From assembly GCA_015680685.1 (NCBI GenBank), contig MNCI01016169.1:314706-378705 (forward strand): a stretch of 64,000 nt of DNA. The letters are read 5' to 3'. The first letter of the stretch is position 1. Each line of letters opens with the position of its first letter. The notes beneath the pieces were generated by a model. It did not search any database and was not told the DNA's origin. It worked only from the letters and a program-made list of their open reading frames with translations. Position numbers and translations under genes: made by a program. The DNA comes from Gnetum montanum. Taxonomy: Eukaryota; Streptophyta; Gnetopsida; Gnetales; Gnetaceae. Below, piece after piece: positions 32,857 to 44,386 of this stretch.

Positions 32857-33768
32857 TGATGAGTGGTGAGATATCCCTACACTCAACCATACGAATACGA
32901 GCGTAGCACATGCGATCTGATCAAACTCTGCAGACTAAGTGCCTACACGCCCCATGGAACACTTAGGGTTAATTATTCATTGTCTTCCCAGACTTACTTG
33001 TAGTTGTCACGGTGTATGGTTGAGTAAGTCCGAGGTATATGATTTTTATAGCTTTTTATGTTTTATCTCCTATGCTATTGAGGTGAAGGGTTGAGAAACT
33101 AATTACTAACTCTAACGAATGAACTAAGTCTAAATTACCTAGTGTCAGCATCCATTCCCACTTACCATACACACCTTGAATCGATGCAACTATGGCTACC
33201 AAACGCTAATCGTTGTTGGGATCACCACGTGTAATGCACATGCTCGAAGTGGTCGTACTAAGGCACTTAACTAGGAGGAAAGGGTTGAGAGAATCTAATT
33301 TAGTGTAAGTGTGATGAGCATCCATTCCTTGATTATCCGTACACATCCTTAAATGCTCATAATCAAGTCGTACTCATTCTGCATTACTAGGAGATAAGGG
33401 TGAGAGAGAAAGCAATAAATAACATTAAATAAAATCCTATTCCATGCACGGCAAGGTTTATCCAGGAAGTTCATCTTTATTGCTGTACACAACTTGTGTT
33501 CAGGTATAATGTTGCTCGAATAAAGATCCATTCACTTTAGGACTCCTACTGCGGGCACATGGAAAATATTCTATCTCTGGAGTGATCAATCTGCCAGAGT
33601 TTCCCTACTTCTAGCCTAGGATGAGGAAATAAGGAAGAGCTGCCTCTTATTTATAGATATGATAGCACACCACGATATTGCATACACGATATCACAAGGG
33701 ATGACGCGATCTCGCATGGGATGCGATATCACGCGATATCGCGACCCATGCGATATCGCGTCTCATCA
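32857..33768 (-). repeat. E2 3' LTR
   Basis: A 912-bp LTR. Its minus-strand start holds several near-palindromic GCGATATCGC words (33664-33762), about 60 bp more than in the other LTR. Confidence 0.92.
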
Positions 33769-33782
33769 TTCCCCCATGACTA
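33769..33782 (-). promoter_or_regulatory. E2 polypurine tract
   Basis: The minus strand reads GTCATGGGGGAA directly before the LTR's TGATGAG. It primes plus-strand DNA synthesis in intact relatives. E1 has a similar tract at 24167. Confidence 0.75.
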
Positions 33783-35480
33783 AATGAAAACTTGTCCTCG
33801 AGTTTCTTACAAAATATTGGGAAGGTATGGGATTATTGAGGTGAATGGAACTAATGGGATGACATGTGAATGAATCATTATTAAAAGACTTCACAAAACT
33901 AGTGTTCATGCCAACAAGGGTGAACACCTTATTAAATTGACATCAGGCCATATTTGGAAAATTGAGAGAAAGAGAGAGAGAAAGAAGTGTTGTTGCTGCC
34001 AATGCCAAGATTGCATCTTTTGTTGTTCATCCGTAAGCACATCATCGATCTTGCCCTTGCATAGCTTCTTCTAGCACTGCTCCATTCCAAGTGTTTGCTC
34101 CAGATCCAATCCGTTGTTGTATGATCGCCATCTGCACACATAACACAATCTTATATTAGCAAGGGTAAATGAATCATCATGTAATTAATACCTTGCTTTG
34201 GTGTAAGTCCATTGGCTAGATTTTGGTATGGCTGATTGCGAATCTGGAGATGTATTAATGATGACTACCGAAGGTGTAGGGGTTAGGAAAAAATTGAAAA
34301 AATCGGGGCTAGGAGAAAATCGAAAAAATTGGGCCCCGTACCCTCATGACTAATCGAGAACCTCTGGTAGCGTTAGAATGGAGAAAGAAAAGAAGTAAGA
34401 AAGATAGATAAAAAGAGACAACAGTAACATCGATAAAGTGGATGTCAAGATGGAAATGAACAAAATAAAAATTAATTGAAAAAATGTTAGGAAAAATAAT
34501 TTAACTGATGCACCAAAGAGGAATGTCAATGGGTCCTCCCCAAAGCAGGCTCATGCCCTTAATGCCCTAACAAACCCACATTCAAAGAGTCCGTAGGCTC
34601 TGGGAATGTTATTTGGAACAAGAGTTAAAGTCTTAACCCCAAGAATTTACCAAAAATAAAACAATGTATCTAACAAAATATACACTAATGATACAATCAG
34701 CAATGAGGTGAATAATGGAGAGAAGGATGAAGAGAATAGAATGGAGTGGAATCCCAAGAACAAGGTGGTGTATAGCCCCTTGTGTAGTTCATGATTAATG
34801 TGACTTAGCAAATCTCATTCCAACTCCAGCCTCAAACCAACTACATCCAGTGAATTTGCATCAATGCATTTGGCCAATCCATCCTCTTGAAGTAACAAGA
34901 ATGCCTTCTCCAAGAGTCACCACATTCCAATGAAACAAGGAGAAGATGGGAAGCGAGAAGGGCCTTAGTTAGAGGGAACATTTTTTAGTTGCATAACCAG
35001 TGCTTGTAGCCCAAGAGATTATTTTGTCTAAGGGGCATGCTTTGAATTCTCACTTTTCTTATTTTTTTTATTTTATTTTTGTGTTTTTATGCGTGAAAAC
35101 CACACCATGCAAAGACTTCTTATATTTATTGTCTCAGCTTCCGATAATTAGGTAATGTTGGAACGGCAAGAAAACTCAAGAAGAAAACATCCAAGCACCC
35201 AAGAGAATGGCTAACACAAAAGCATCAAGTTCCCTTGAAGTCACACCCTTTTCAATCCTTGAGTCCTTCCTTAGTTTGAGAAATGCCCAGTCACTGATTG
35301 GTTAAAGTTCTTATTAGAAAAGGACTGTACATTCCCAAGTCGAGAGAGACCATAGAAACTGGTGGATGGATGGATGAAGTGAGCTCATTGCTTGCCATAT
35401 CAAAAGAAACATACCTTAGTATCAACATCATGACTTAAAGGTAAAAACCAACATTAGCAATCAATATGAACACAGTTCAT
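33783..35480 (-). other. E2 non-coding 3' internal region
   Basis: No recognisable coding frame. It shares the AAAACTTGTCCTC word and the following AAAATATTGGGAAGGTATGGGA with the same place in E1 (about 24185-24245), so this is a conserved feature of the family rather than random deletion debris. Confidence 0.6.
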
Positions 35481-35528
35481 ACCATCAGGAAGAACACTTA
35501 TTGGGTGAAAAACTTATAGGGTGGATAA

Positions 35529-35735
35529 CACACACACACACACACAAATGGACAAGCATAACGATGTTGTAAAACAAAAACATGTAAAACAAAAATGTGT
35601 AAGACAAAAATGTATAAGAAAAAAACATGTAAAACAAAAACGTTGTAAAAAAATGTGTCAAACAAAAACTTGTAAAACAAAAAGATGTGAAACAAAAATG
35701 CATAAAACAAAAACGTGTAAAAAAAAACTTAAAAA
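35529..35735 (+). repeat. (AC)n followed by a 15-bp minisatellite in E2
   Basis: An (AC)n run at 35529-35547 is followed by about eleven units of TAAAACAAAAACRTG and variants (about 35571-35735). Open frames on both strands (a Lys-rich one and a Phe/Leu-rich one) are products of the repeat. Confidence 0.85.
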
Positions 35736-35755
35736 GAACTGAGGGCCCCATATGA

Positions 35756-36577
35756 TTAGCATAGGTGTCCATCTCCCCCATGACTAAATTTCAAGGGAGA
35801 GATCTGAAATAATGAACGTCTATTTGAATTTCGTAAAAGTGCCCAACTCCTCCCAATTGATGATCTTAGGTTGAGGGGTGGGAGTTGGTGATGCTCATAT
35901 TCCAACGTGTCTATGCCTTCATTATTGACATGGTTTGTCTCCTCAGTTCGTTCCATGCATATTTGTTTGCTCTTTCGAGTAACTATCAACCACGAGGTGT
36001 CTACTACTTGTTGTGTGGTTGCTACATACATGCATCTTTGTTTTAAAGTTTCAAGGGCACACTTGTTACATGGAGGCATTTCCTCCATGTCATCACCTAA
36101 TGAATCATTGTATGTGATGCATGGAACTTTCTTCTTTTTGATCTTTCCATAAATATTTACCTTAGATATCTCCAAGGAAAGATCATAGATCCTAAGGCAC
36201 GCGTCTATTGTGCTTAGCCATGCCCTTCCCATTATAATTGGGAAGTCCCTTTCGTTGTTGTTTACTTCAATCACTAGGAAATCAGCTGGGTAGGACCAAC
36301 CATACACAGTGGTAACAATGTCCTCCACTAATCCCAAGGGAATGGTGATGGACTAGTCTGCCAGCTCTAGTTGAATGTTGCTCTTCTTAAGTTGGGGAAA
36401 GTTCCAGGCTTGATACATTTCTCGTGAAATTAAATTGACTTTGGAACCTGAGTCAAGAAGAGCCTTATGTGGTGCATTCCTGATGATTTGTAGATAGATT
36501 AAGGGACTCCTAGGGTCAATTAGTTTCCTGGGAAGGTGGCCTACCTTCATCCAGTTGGTTACAGTATGCGTTAACAT
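35756..36577 (-). pseudogene. E2 aspartic protease region
   Basis: HKALLDSGSKVNLISREMY carries the D-S-G catalytic triad of retropepsins. The frame then crosses one TAG (36349-36351) and continues with IPLGLVEDIVTTVYGWSYPA then DFPIIMGRAWLSTIDA, the usual second half (flap region and ILGR-x-WL motif). Retropepsins cut the gag-pol polyprotein. A 150-residue tail without recognised domains follows and ends near 35756. Position after gag and before an empty pol region is described under E2. Confidence 0.8.
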
Positions 36578-37063
36578 AACCGTATGCGTTAAGCTCTATT
36601 GGACTGAAGGGTGCTCCGAAGTGTTAGATGGTGGAGGAGTGGTTGTTGATTCAACCACTTGTTATTGCAAGAGCTTGTCTGGGCTTTTGGTTCTGAAGAA
36701 ATGTCTTCTCTTTTTATAGTTGTCAGAACCAGTAGCGGGTTGAATGTTTACGGCTCTCGTAGCATGGCATTGCTACGGTTGAGTGGGGATTTCCCCTTGC
36801 ATTGTTAGAGCAGGTTGTATGGGAACTACTGGTGGAAGAGGTGTGGATGGAGTTGGAGGATGGTAAGTATGTGGAATGTCTCTCGAAGGAGAAGGAGTCC
36901 TCCTAAAGTACTCCTGAACTTGGTAGTGATGTTGGGAAGTTGTGTGACTCATAGAGTTACTTGGAGAAACCAGCTGCTGCACATAATAGCCATAAAGATA
37001 AGGTTGCCAGTAAGGGTATTGTTGTTTCGGCGGTGGCATCCCCCATGACTGTCAGTATTGCCA

Positions 37064-39094
37064 CTACTGATGCTGTCCGATGGGTTGTGGTGGAGTTCCA
37101 CTTGGATAGTATGTCAATGGTTGGTGGAACTGTCTTAGGTTACCTTGAGGATAAGGTAACCTTCGAGGTGTTTGTCGTTGGGTAAGTCTCGGATTAAGTG
37201 CATACACCCCAGACTCCTGTAGATGTGAGATGATTGGACAACATCCCTTGGGATGATCATAATGGCAGATCTCACATCCATCGTCATTGTTTGTGTCTGA
37301 ATCCACAACTTCATCGAAGATAGTAATTTTTCCCTTACCCTTGTTATGTGCAGGGCCTAAATTTCTCCACTTTGTATTATCTTTATCACTACTTCGTTCC
37401 TCCTTAGACTCCTCTATAATTTTCAAGACAATTTCAAGTCTAGATTCTAAGGAATCCCACAATTGGTCCATCTTAGCTGATACTTCTATTTTTAGTTTTT
37501 GAATCAGCCAGGTTTTTCTATTCACCATCTCTTCAAGTGGTGACTCATCCTCTTCATCGCAAAATTTCACTCCCTTCTTTTGAAGGGATGGATCATGGTT
37601 GTATTCTTTCGCACTCTCTCTTTTTTGTAGCTCACCTTCTTCTTTTGCTACTTTTTCCAACAAGTGATGAACTTCATGGGCTCTAAGTTTTGATAGTCTC
37701 CCTTGGGCATAAGTCCTAAGGGTTCTTCTAGTTTCATGCCTTAGGCCATCCACGATGTGGTGGAGTTGATCCCATTGAGCATATCCATGGCCCGAGCAAC
37801 GATGTAACAATGTGTAGTAGCAGGCCATAGCAGCATCCAAGGGTTCATGAGTACCTTGCTTCCATCCTTGGATCTGCTTATGCAAATTAGACACTCTGGA
37901 GTACGTTTAATACTTTTCGTTGAAGAGTTCTAGCATCGTACTCCACCTCCTGATGGTCTCCAGTTCCAAGGACTAGTACTAACTCTCTGCTTCCTTAATG
38001 AGTGTCCTGGGAAACAACTTAAGTTTTTGCCACTCGTTCTCTATGTTTTGCAAGGTGCAAGCATCATGGAATGCCTGTAAATGATGCTACAGATCAGTGT
38101 TGTATCCCCATTCAAAGCATGGGATATTGTTCATGTCTAAGCATTTGATCCGACTATCCTTTAAATGTCTTGTTGGTATTCTTATAGCCTATGTTATATT
38201 AAGCATACTTTGGGTTGCAAGTAGGGGCTCATCATGATCATCTCTTTCATGAAGTCTTTGATGTCTATGTTGTTCCCTACTTTCCCTTCATTCATGCCCT
38301 TGTCCTCTCTCTCGACTCTCTCATCGAGGTCTCTCATTTTTCTTACCTTTATCCTCACCGTTATGTTCATGGTGGCTACGCCCAGATGTGGAAGGAGAGG
38401 GTGAGTGATAAGATGAAGGAGAAGAAGAAGGTGAACCATCATCAGGACGATGCTTCCTGCCTTCTCTTTGGCTGCTACGGCCCTGATTGTGATGATAATC
38501 TAAGTGCCCATCCTTATCATGAGTAGTTGTTCCCTCTGTGAACAGTTGGTGTTCACTGGCATCAGAACCAGGGTTATGTATCGTTGAACGTAGGTTCTGA
38601 TACCCCACCTCCTCACCATTATTAGGAGGGGGAACATCTCTTGATAGCAAACCAATTATAAGTGGTTCACCATCTCTAGTTTCACTGAGGACATGTGGGA
38701 CCTCTTTTCCCTTCAACATTGTATGTTGGCTCTCCTTCCTTGAGTCCCTCATACATTGTAAAGCTATGGGATGGTAATCTCTCATGTCAAAATCATCCAT
38801 AACGTATTCAGCATAAAATTCTGTCATGTCAATCTGTGCCAAAGCACGAAGAAGCATGTTAGGGACTGCCCGATCTGGGTGTAACACTATGTTACCATGC
38901 AGATCTCTCCAGTGCATCTGTTCATCTTGATGGAAGATAAAAGTAAAATTGGGAATATACTCATCGGGATGAGTATATTCCACCCTATATTGCTGAGGAA
39001 CCGGCTATTTTAGGTTATGTGTTTTTGATTGCCGACTGTTTTGTGTATGGTCCTTAGGTGGTGAGTTGCTCTTATGAGAAGAAGAAGAAGGCAT
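37064..39094 (-). pseudogene. E2 gag polyprotein, stop-interrupted
   Basis: The start is ATG at 39094 (MPSSSSHKSNSPPKDH). Later landmarks are an N-terminal block with TFIFHQDEQMHWRDLHG, a His/Ser-rich linker, the capsid core (HHLQAFHDACTLQN, WQKLKLFPRTLIKEAES, then LLHRCSGHGYAQWDQLHHIV) and a zinc-knuckle-like CEICHYDHPKGCC. Stops in the core fall where Gln or Trp is expected. A 276-residue open block (37894-37064) holds the C-terminal half. A Pro/Gln-rich stretch leads into the protease. Confidence 0.82.
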
Positions 39095-39217
39095 AGTGTC
39101 TTATAGGTGTGCTAATTTTACCAATTTATAATTTTTATTTAATTAATCCGAAGGTTCGTTTAGGCTCCCAATGATGTGAGTGATATCCTATGTTCTATTC
39201 AGCGCACAAACACTTAG

Positions 39218-39236
39218 TCCCCGGCAATGATGCCAA
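39218..39236 (-). promoter_or_regulatory. E2 primer-binding site, tRNA-Asp type
   Basis: The minus strand reads TTGGCATCATTGCCGGGGA directly after the 5' LTR, close to the tRNA-Asp complement TGGCGCCGTTGCCGGGGA. Confidence 0.8.
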
Positions 39237-40087
39237 TGATGAGTGGTAAGATACCCCTACACTCAACCATACGAATACAAGCGTGGCACACATGATCCAG
39301 TCGAACTCCACAAACTAAGTGCCTACACGCCCCATGGAACACTTAGGGTTAATTATTCATTGTCTTCCCAGACTTCCTTGTAGTTGTCATGGTGTATGGT
39401 TAAGTAAGTCCGCGGTATATCATTTTTATAGCTTTTTATGTTTTATCTCCTATGCTATTGAGGTGAAGGGTCGAGAAACTAATTACTAACTCTAACTAAT
39501 AAACTAAGTCTAAATTACCTAGTGTCAGCATCCATTCCCACTTACCGTACACACCCTGAACCGATGCAACTGTGGTTACCAAACACTAATTGTTGTTGGG
39601 ATCACCACGTGTAATGCACGTGCTCAAAGTGGTTGTATTGAGACACTTAACTAGGAGGAAAGGGTTGAGAGAATCTAATCTAGCCTAAGTGAGTTGAGCA
39701 TCCATTCCTTGATTATCTGTACACATCCTTAAATGCTCGTAATCAAGTCGTACTCATTCTGCATTACTAGGAGATAAGGATGAGAGAGAAAGTAATAAAA
39801 AACATTAAATAAAATCCTATTCCATGCATTGCAAGGTTTATCCAAGAAGTTCATCTTTATTGCTATACACAACTTGTGTTCAGGTACAATGTTGCTTGAA
39901 TAAAGATCCATTCACTTTAGGACTCCTACTGCAGGCACATGGAAAATATTCTATCTCTAGAGTGATCAATCTGCCAGAGTTTCCCTACTTTCAGCCTAGG
40001 ATGAGGAAACAAGGCAGAGCCACCTCTTATTTATAGATATGACGACGCATCTCGATATCGTGGCCCATGCGATATCGTGTCTCATCA
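39237..40087 (-). repeat. E2 5' LTR
   Basis: An 851-bp LTR, very similar to 32857-33768 but lacking about 60 bp of the GATATC-palindrome region. Confidence 0.92.
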
Positions 40088-40092
40088 ATTAG
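40088..40092 (+). repeat. TSD of element E2, right (ATTAG)
   Basis: Identical to 32852-32856. Confidence 0.9.
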
Positions 40093-40640
40093 TATTTATC
40101 AATTGTTACAGATAGAAGATCAGCAAAGGAAATTTTTGAAGCTTATTAAAGGTAAAAGGAGAGCTGGAGATTTAGAGTTAAGTTATGTATTTAACATTGA
40201 TAAGACAATAAAAACTAATTATAATTGTACTCCTAATAAAGAAGCTCCTCCTTTTTTTTGATAATGAAGTTAAAAGACAAATATCTTCACAACCTTTTGG
40301 TTGATTCTGGAACTACATCTACTATCATGCCATTTTCTATATGCAAAAAGCTTGGTTTGACTCCTGAACAATCCAATAAAAAGATTGTTCGAGTGAACAA
40401 AAGTAGAGTAAAGATTGTGGGTTAGCTATCCAATGTTCTACTAGAAATCACTTCTAAACCCCATATAAAAAGTAGAATAACTATTCAAGTAGCAAACATC
40501 CCAAATTTACATAATCTTTTATTAAGTAGAAGTTGGAGTAGAAATTTCTCAAGTTACATATCAACAAATTACTGACATATGTGACTACTTTGGAAAGGGG
40601 AACCAAATCAAATATACATATATAGTGAACACTTGATAAT
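40093..40640 (+). pseudogene. relic G0 protease region
   Basis: Just after the insertion, IYQLLQIEDQQRKFLKLI continues the frame left before E2. Farther on, YLHNLLVDSGTTSTIMPFSI contains the D-S-G retropepsin motif, followed by KKLGLTPEQSNKKIVRVN. Stops are present (e.g. after VKIVG). The usual ILGR-type motif appears as LLLSRSWSRNF. Confidence 0.7.
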
Positions 40641-40728
40641 TGAAAACATTACTTCAAATTGAAAAAACAAAGTTGTTGAAACCACAGCTTTTGAATCCAA
40701 GATTTTCACACTCTAAGAAGTTTATAAC

Positions 40729-41052
40729 TTGGAAAAAGAGAAATCTCAAGATAAGAGTAAGTGGAAGTCATACTTTGATGGTTCTTGTTACTCTAAAGGT
40801 GTAAGAGGTGGAGTAGTTTTAGTAAATGATGATTCTCCAAAAATTTTCAAGGGTATTCCTTTATCTTTCCCTTGCACTAACAACAAGGCAAAATATGAGG
40901 CTTTGAATATTGGAATTAAAACAACATTTAAAAAATGGAAGGAGATAGTTTGTAAAAATAATGTTGTAAAGGATAACATGGGGGCTAAAGAAGTGGGAGC
41001 ATTGATAAAACAAGAGGAAGAGAAAAAAATCTTAGGTTACATTAGAAATTAA
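40729..41052 (+). pseudogene. relic G0 archaeal-type RNase H fragment
   Basis: KWKSYFDGSCYSKGVRGGVV then GIPLSFPCTNNKAKYEALNI shows the first catalytic Asp (YFDGS) and the C-TNN-x-A-x-YEAL helix of the second RNase H of Tat-lineage elements. It follows the protease directly: reverse transcriptase and the first RNase H are missing, as is integrase. G0 has therefore suffered a large internal deletion or was a short non-autonomous form. Confidence 0.72.
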
Positions 41053-41505
41053 GTATGATAGAATCCAAGACAAGAGGATTCGTAAGAAGGTCACATTGAC
41101 CACTCTCTTTCCTTCTACTAAGTAGCTTATGCTATGGCTTTACTTGTACAATTTTCATTTTTGTTTCTTAGGAATAGGTTTTTATACCATTGAACCTTAA
41201 GTTCAATGGGAATTTTCATCCAAAAATATTTACTATTTTCCAGTATAGAAAATTTCAATAAAAAGCCTCAATTAGAGTTAAACTTAGCTTGTATGTTTAA
41301 AACAGGGCTTGCATAAATTTCGTTAAGCATTTTAAGAAGGGTAAGAAATGTTGGGACATTTGAGCCATTTACTAGAGCAAACTCTATGAGGTTGTGATGC
41401 TAATCATGTAATCTCTATGAGTAAATTTAGAGGGATAAATTCACAAGGTATTTGCCTATATACAATAGATGAGGATCATTGAACTTAGAGAGGTGGGGGG
41501 GTGTG

Positions 41506-41541
<36 letters not shown>

Positions 41542-42184
41542 GGGGATGAATAAGTTTCCCAAATTACAATTCTATGAGATAACACACAAAATTTAACATG
41601 GTTTTCCAACTTTGGTAGTCCACACTCGGAGAGTAGTTCACAAGCACACCTGTAGAATTTGTTGCTCTCAAATGTAGTTTGAAGGATACCACACCCTATA
41701 TAAGCTCTAAGCTCCACACTAGAGTGATTTGATGCTACAAATCCATGCAACCCTACAAGGTCTCGACAAGAGTAGAATGTAGTTTCTAGAATCCCAGAAT
41801 CTCTACAACTTGAGTTTTGTTCCAAAGTGTTGTGGTGCTACACCAACACTTAATCCCTTAAGATCTTGACAAGCCCAAGGAAGATGCCTTTGTGCAAGAA
41901 GCACATCAACCTCGTAGGCCAACAAAAGAGAACAACAATTACAAGGAAAGAATGCAACTAAGTTTGCTAATCCTTATGCTTTGAGGTATAGCTCACTTTG
42001 ACCAATTACAATAGACAAAAGATTGTACAATGAGAAGAAACAATGATTATAATGATTTCTTGATGAATACAATTGATAGTATATAATGCTTGTACTTTTG
42101 CCAATGAGAATGAAGTCTTCTCATAACCAATAGGTTTCTAAAATCACCTCAGAATCCATGCAATGACTAGTTAATGCTTACTGA
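41053..42184. other. unassigned DNA after G0
   Basis: Contains an (AG)n run at 41508-41538. The 132-residue minus frame at 41427-41825 is partly made by that run and is not recognised. No 3' LTR of G0 was found. Confidence 0.35.
41508..41538 (+). repeat. (GA)n microsatellite
   Basis: Uninterrupted GA/AG dinucleotides, about 15 units. Confidence 0.95.
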
Positions 42185-42440
42185 AGACATCTTCATCGAG
42201 ACTAAGACGTCTTTCTACATGTGATCTCCATTTTGGAAAAATGTCTTCTTTAAGAAAAAGATGTCTTTCTACATTTGACCTTCATTCTATAAAGATGTCT
42301 TCTTCTAGTGAAAGATGTCTTTCTCTCTAGAAAGATGTCTTCTATTTTCCAAAGAGGTCTTCTCTTGTGCTACCTTCAAATATGCCAAAATGTCTTCCCT
42401 TTCTTAGAGACGCCTTTACTTGATAGTAGATGTCTGTTGT
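42185..42440 (+). repeat. degenerate minisatellite with AAGATGTCTTTCT core
   Basis: The core AARATGTCTTYYT recurs about eight times at irregular 20-60 bp spacing. The core AAGAxgTCTT is itself nearly palindromic. No coding sense. Confidence 0.7.
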
Positions 42441-43160
42441 TTCTACAAGACTTTTTCTCTGAAAATAATCCTTCAATGCTAAGGCTTCCTTTTAACCTCT
42501 GAGATGAGCTTTGAAGTCTTTGTCCTTTGTCCAAAATCTTTGAAATCTTGCATGTTCGCTTGAGAACTTGTAGATGACCTTCTCCTTTGAGCTCTCTTTT
42601 TGTCTAAACTAGTTCGTTCCTTTTCATCAATGTAGGCTTCATCTTGGTCTCTAAGATTTTCATTTTGATATTTCTTAATAGGTGTCATCTCATCTTCTTC
42701 TTGTTTTTCCAATGTACTTGGTCTTACAATCACACAAACATTCTTATACTCCATTTTTCTTAACGTTTTGATGTACTAAAAGGTTAACAATAGAAAATTT
42801 TAATTTCAATTTCACATTGTGCATGACACACATGGGGAAAGGTTGATGTTCTTATGGTTGAGCCATTTTATCTCACAAACAAAGGAATGCTTCCATGAAA
42901 AAATCTACATTTTTGGAATGAAAATTTTTTGCTTCCACCATTGCTATCAAAAAATGCCACTATCTTGCTTTTGAAGGCAATATTATATGGTTGTGCAATG
43001 CGTAAATTTTGAATACGCCAATACTTGTGAAAACTCGTTTTAGGAGACTATCACCCAGGGTGCCTCCTCCTGTATGGGTACAGAAACCCAAGAATAGTCT
43101 CAGCGAAAAAAGGCTATGTAACAATAATAATAATAATAATGAGGTTAACTATTTCTAAAG
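42441..43160. other. unassigned DNA with a retroposon-like (AAT)n end
   Basis: A 91-residue Lys/Glu-rich minus frame (42479-42754) is not recognised. At 43025-43140 a moderately GC-rich stretch ends in GGCTATGTAAC and (AAT)n, like the 3' tail of RTE-type LINEs or SINEs; this is tentative and I found no TSD. Confidence 0.35.
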
Positions 43161-43186
43161 TAATGTGAAAATTAGAGTGCTTACAC

Positions 43187-43696
43187 ATGCACCTCCAAAG
43201 AGGTCTTGCCCGAGTTGCTGTCTGCTGCCCCGCGTTGCAACTGCGCCCATCAAACTGTCACGTGCCGTCCAGAGAGACTGTCCAGGGCTGCCGCAGGTTG
43301 TCTGTGCGCCACCACACATGCGCTTTACCGGGTGTGCTGCTCTTGCGTGCTCCTGCACCCACTGTTGCCTGTCACATCGACCGGGAAGAGAATGAAGGCT
43401 CTGCCGTAGTTGCTCAGGATCGCAGAAAGAAATCAGTCTGGTTCTGGTTTTGTGGCTGGCTTCCCCTGGATGTGATTCCCTCGCTGCTCCAACGTGTTCC
43501 GAGTGCAGTGCCTGCTGTTTATAGCGGCCTGCGAGAGAAAAATCCCGTCAACCACTGTCAACCATTGCCATGCGAAATATCGCCTACGGAAACTGCCACC
43601 ACCATGTTACACCCGCCTAACTACATATTTCTAAATTTACAACATAGTATGCATTGCTGCCCTTGCATGCCATGCCATGCCTACCACGGGGACTGA
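43187..43696 (+). other. GC-rich island with an unrecognised 169-codon open frame
   Basis: The segment 43160-43580 is GC-rich within AT-rich DNA. The open frame has many Cys, His, Pro and Arg and no domain I recognise. Overlapping open frames occur in all plus frames and on the minus strand, as expected from low stop density at high GC. I do not consider it a supported gene. Confidence 0.25.
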
Positions 43697-44300
43697 TCAG
43701 GAGCTGGGCACTTGCAAAGGCATAGTATGCAGAGCAGAGCAAAGGGAGGAAGGTCAATGCGGTTGTGACAATGCATGTGGGCAAGTTACGGGTGGCATCC
43801 TCGTCTCCATGCAATCCAAATCCGAATCGCAATGCTGCTTCATTTTCGCCGTCTCGACTGTTGCCGTGGTTTTCTTCTACGAGGTAAAAAAGAAAAAAAA
43901 AAGTCGGGCCACTAACATAGAAAATTACCATTTTTGTAATGGCACTAACAAGAAACCTCCATAAATTCGGGGCACTTTGTCTAGACTCTCCATCCATTTA
44001 AATGGAACAGTGAAAATGTAAAGCCAGGCTAGGCTAGAAAGGGTTTTGTCACTACCTACAAAACTTGCAGCAGCAAAGTGTGTGTCCTCGAATGTTTGGA
44101 GATGCGCATTTTCCTAATTGCCATATGCAACGGTCAAAAATGGGGTATCCGTGTTGATTTTTTTTTACATAGGCAATTAATTTTCGTTGCACACGTTTTT
44201 AAGTTGGTCCAACTATCCGTATGTACGTATGGGTTGTTAACGAATGCCACGTAGTTAAAAATAAAAGTGATGCTATAGTACAAAAAGCTATGCATGTGAC
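43697..44300. other. no feature recognised
   Basis: Short overlapping open frames on both strands (43617-43997), none with family resemblance. Confidence 0.3.
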
Positions 44301-44386
44301 CAATAAAATAGATCATTGTAATTTCAATGCTTTAAATATTAGTCAATAAAATAGATCATTGTAATTTCAATGCTTTAAATATTAGT
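44301..44386 (+). repeat. perfect 43-bp tandem duplication
   Basis: The units 44301-44343 and 44344-44386 are identical (CAATAAAATAGATCATTGTA...). AT-rich and non-coding. Confidence 0.95.

Larger units (their letters stand above)
32857..40087 (-). mobile_element. E2: gag-protease LTR element, TGATGAG family, no pol
   Basis: The 7.2-kb element has two LTRs with inverted TGATGAG...CTCATCA ends, an exact 5-bp TSD, a polypurine tract (CATGGGGGAA) and a tRNA-Asp-type primer site. On the minus strand it encodes gag (37064-39094) and an aspartic protease (35756-36577). The 2 kb where reverse transcriptase, RNase H and integrase would lie contains no such motifs, only simple repeats. LTR divergence is low apart from one deletion, so the insertion is fairly recent. 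It sits within the older relic G0. Confidence 0.92.

Noticed and set aside
35485-35781. Phe-rich and Lys-rich small proteins
   Set aside because: Both are read from a 15-bp repeat in opposite strands.
43187-43696. Host gene in the GC-rich island
   Set aside because: All frames are open in this stretch, no splice or family evidence.
41508-44386. CRISPR-like array
   Set aside because: The repeats are microsatellites and a two-unit duplication, without regular spacers, in a plant genome.
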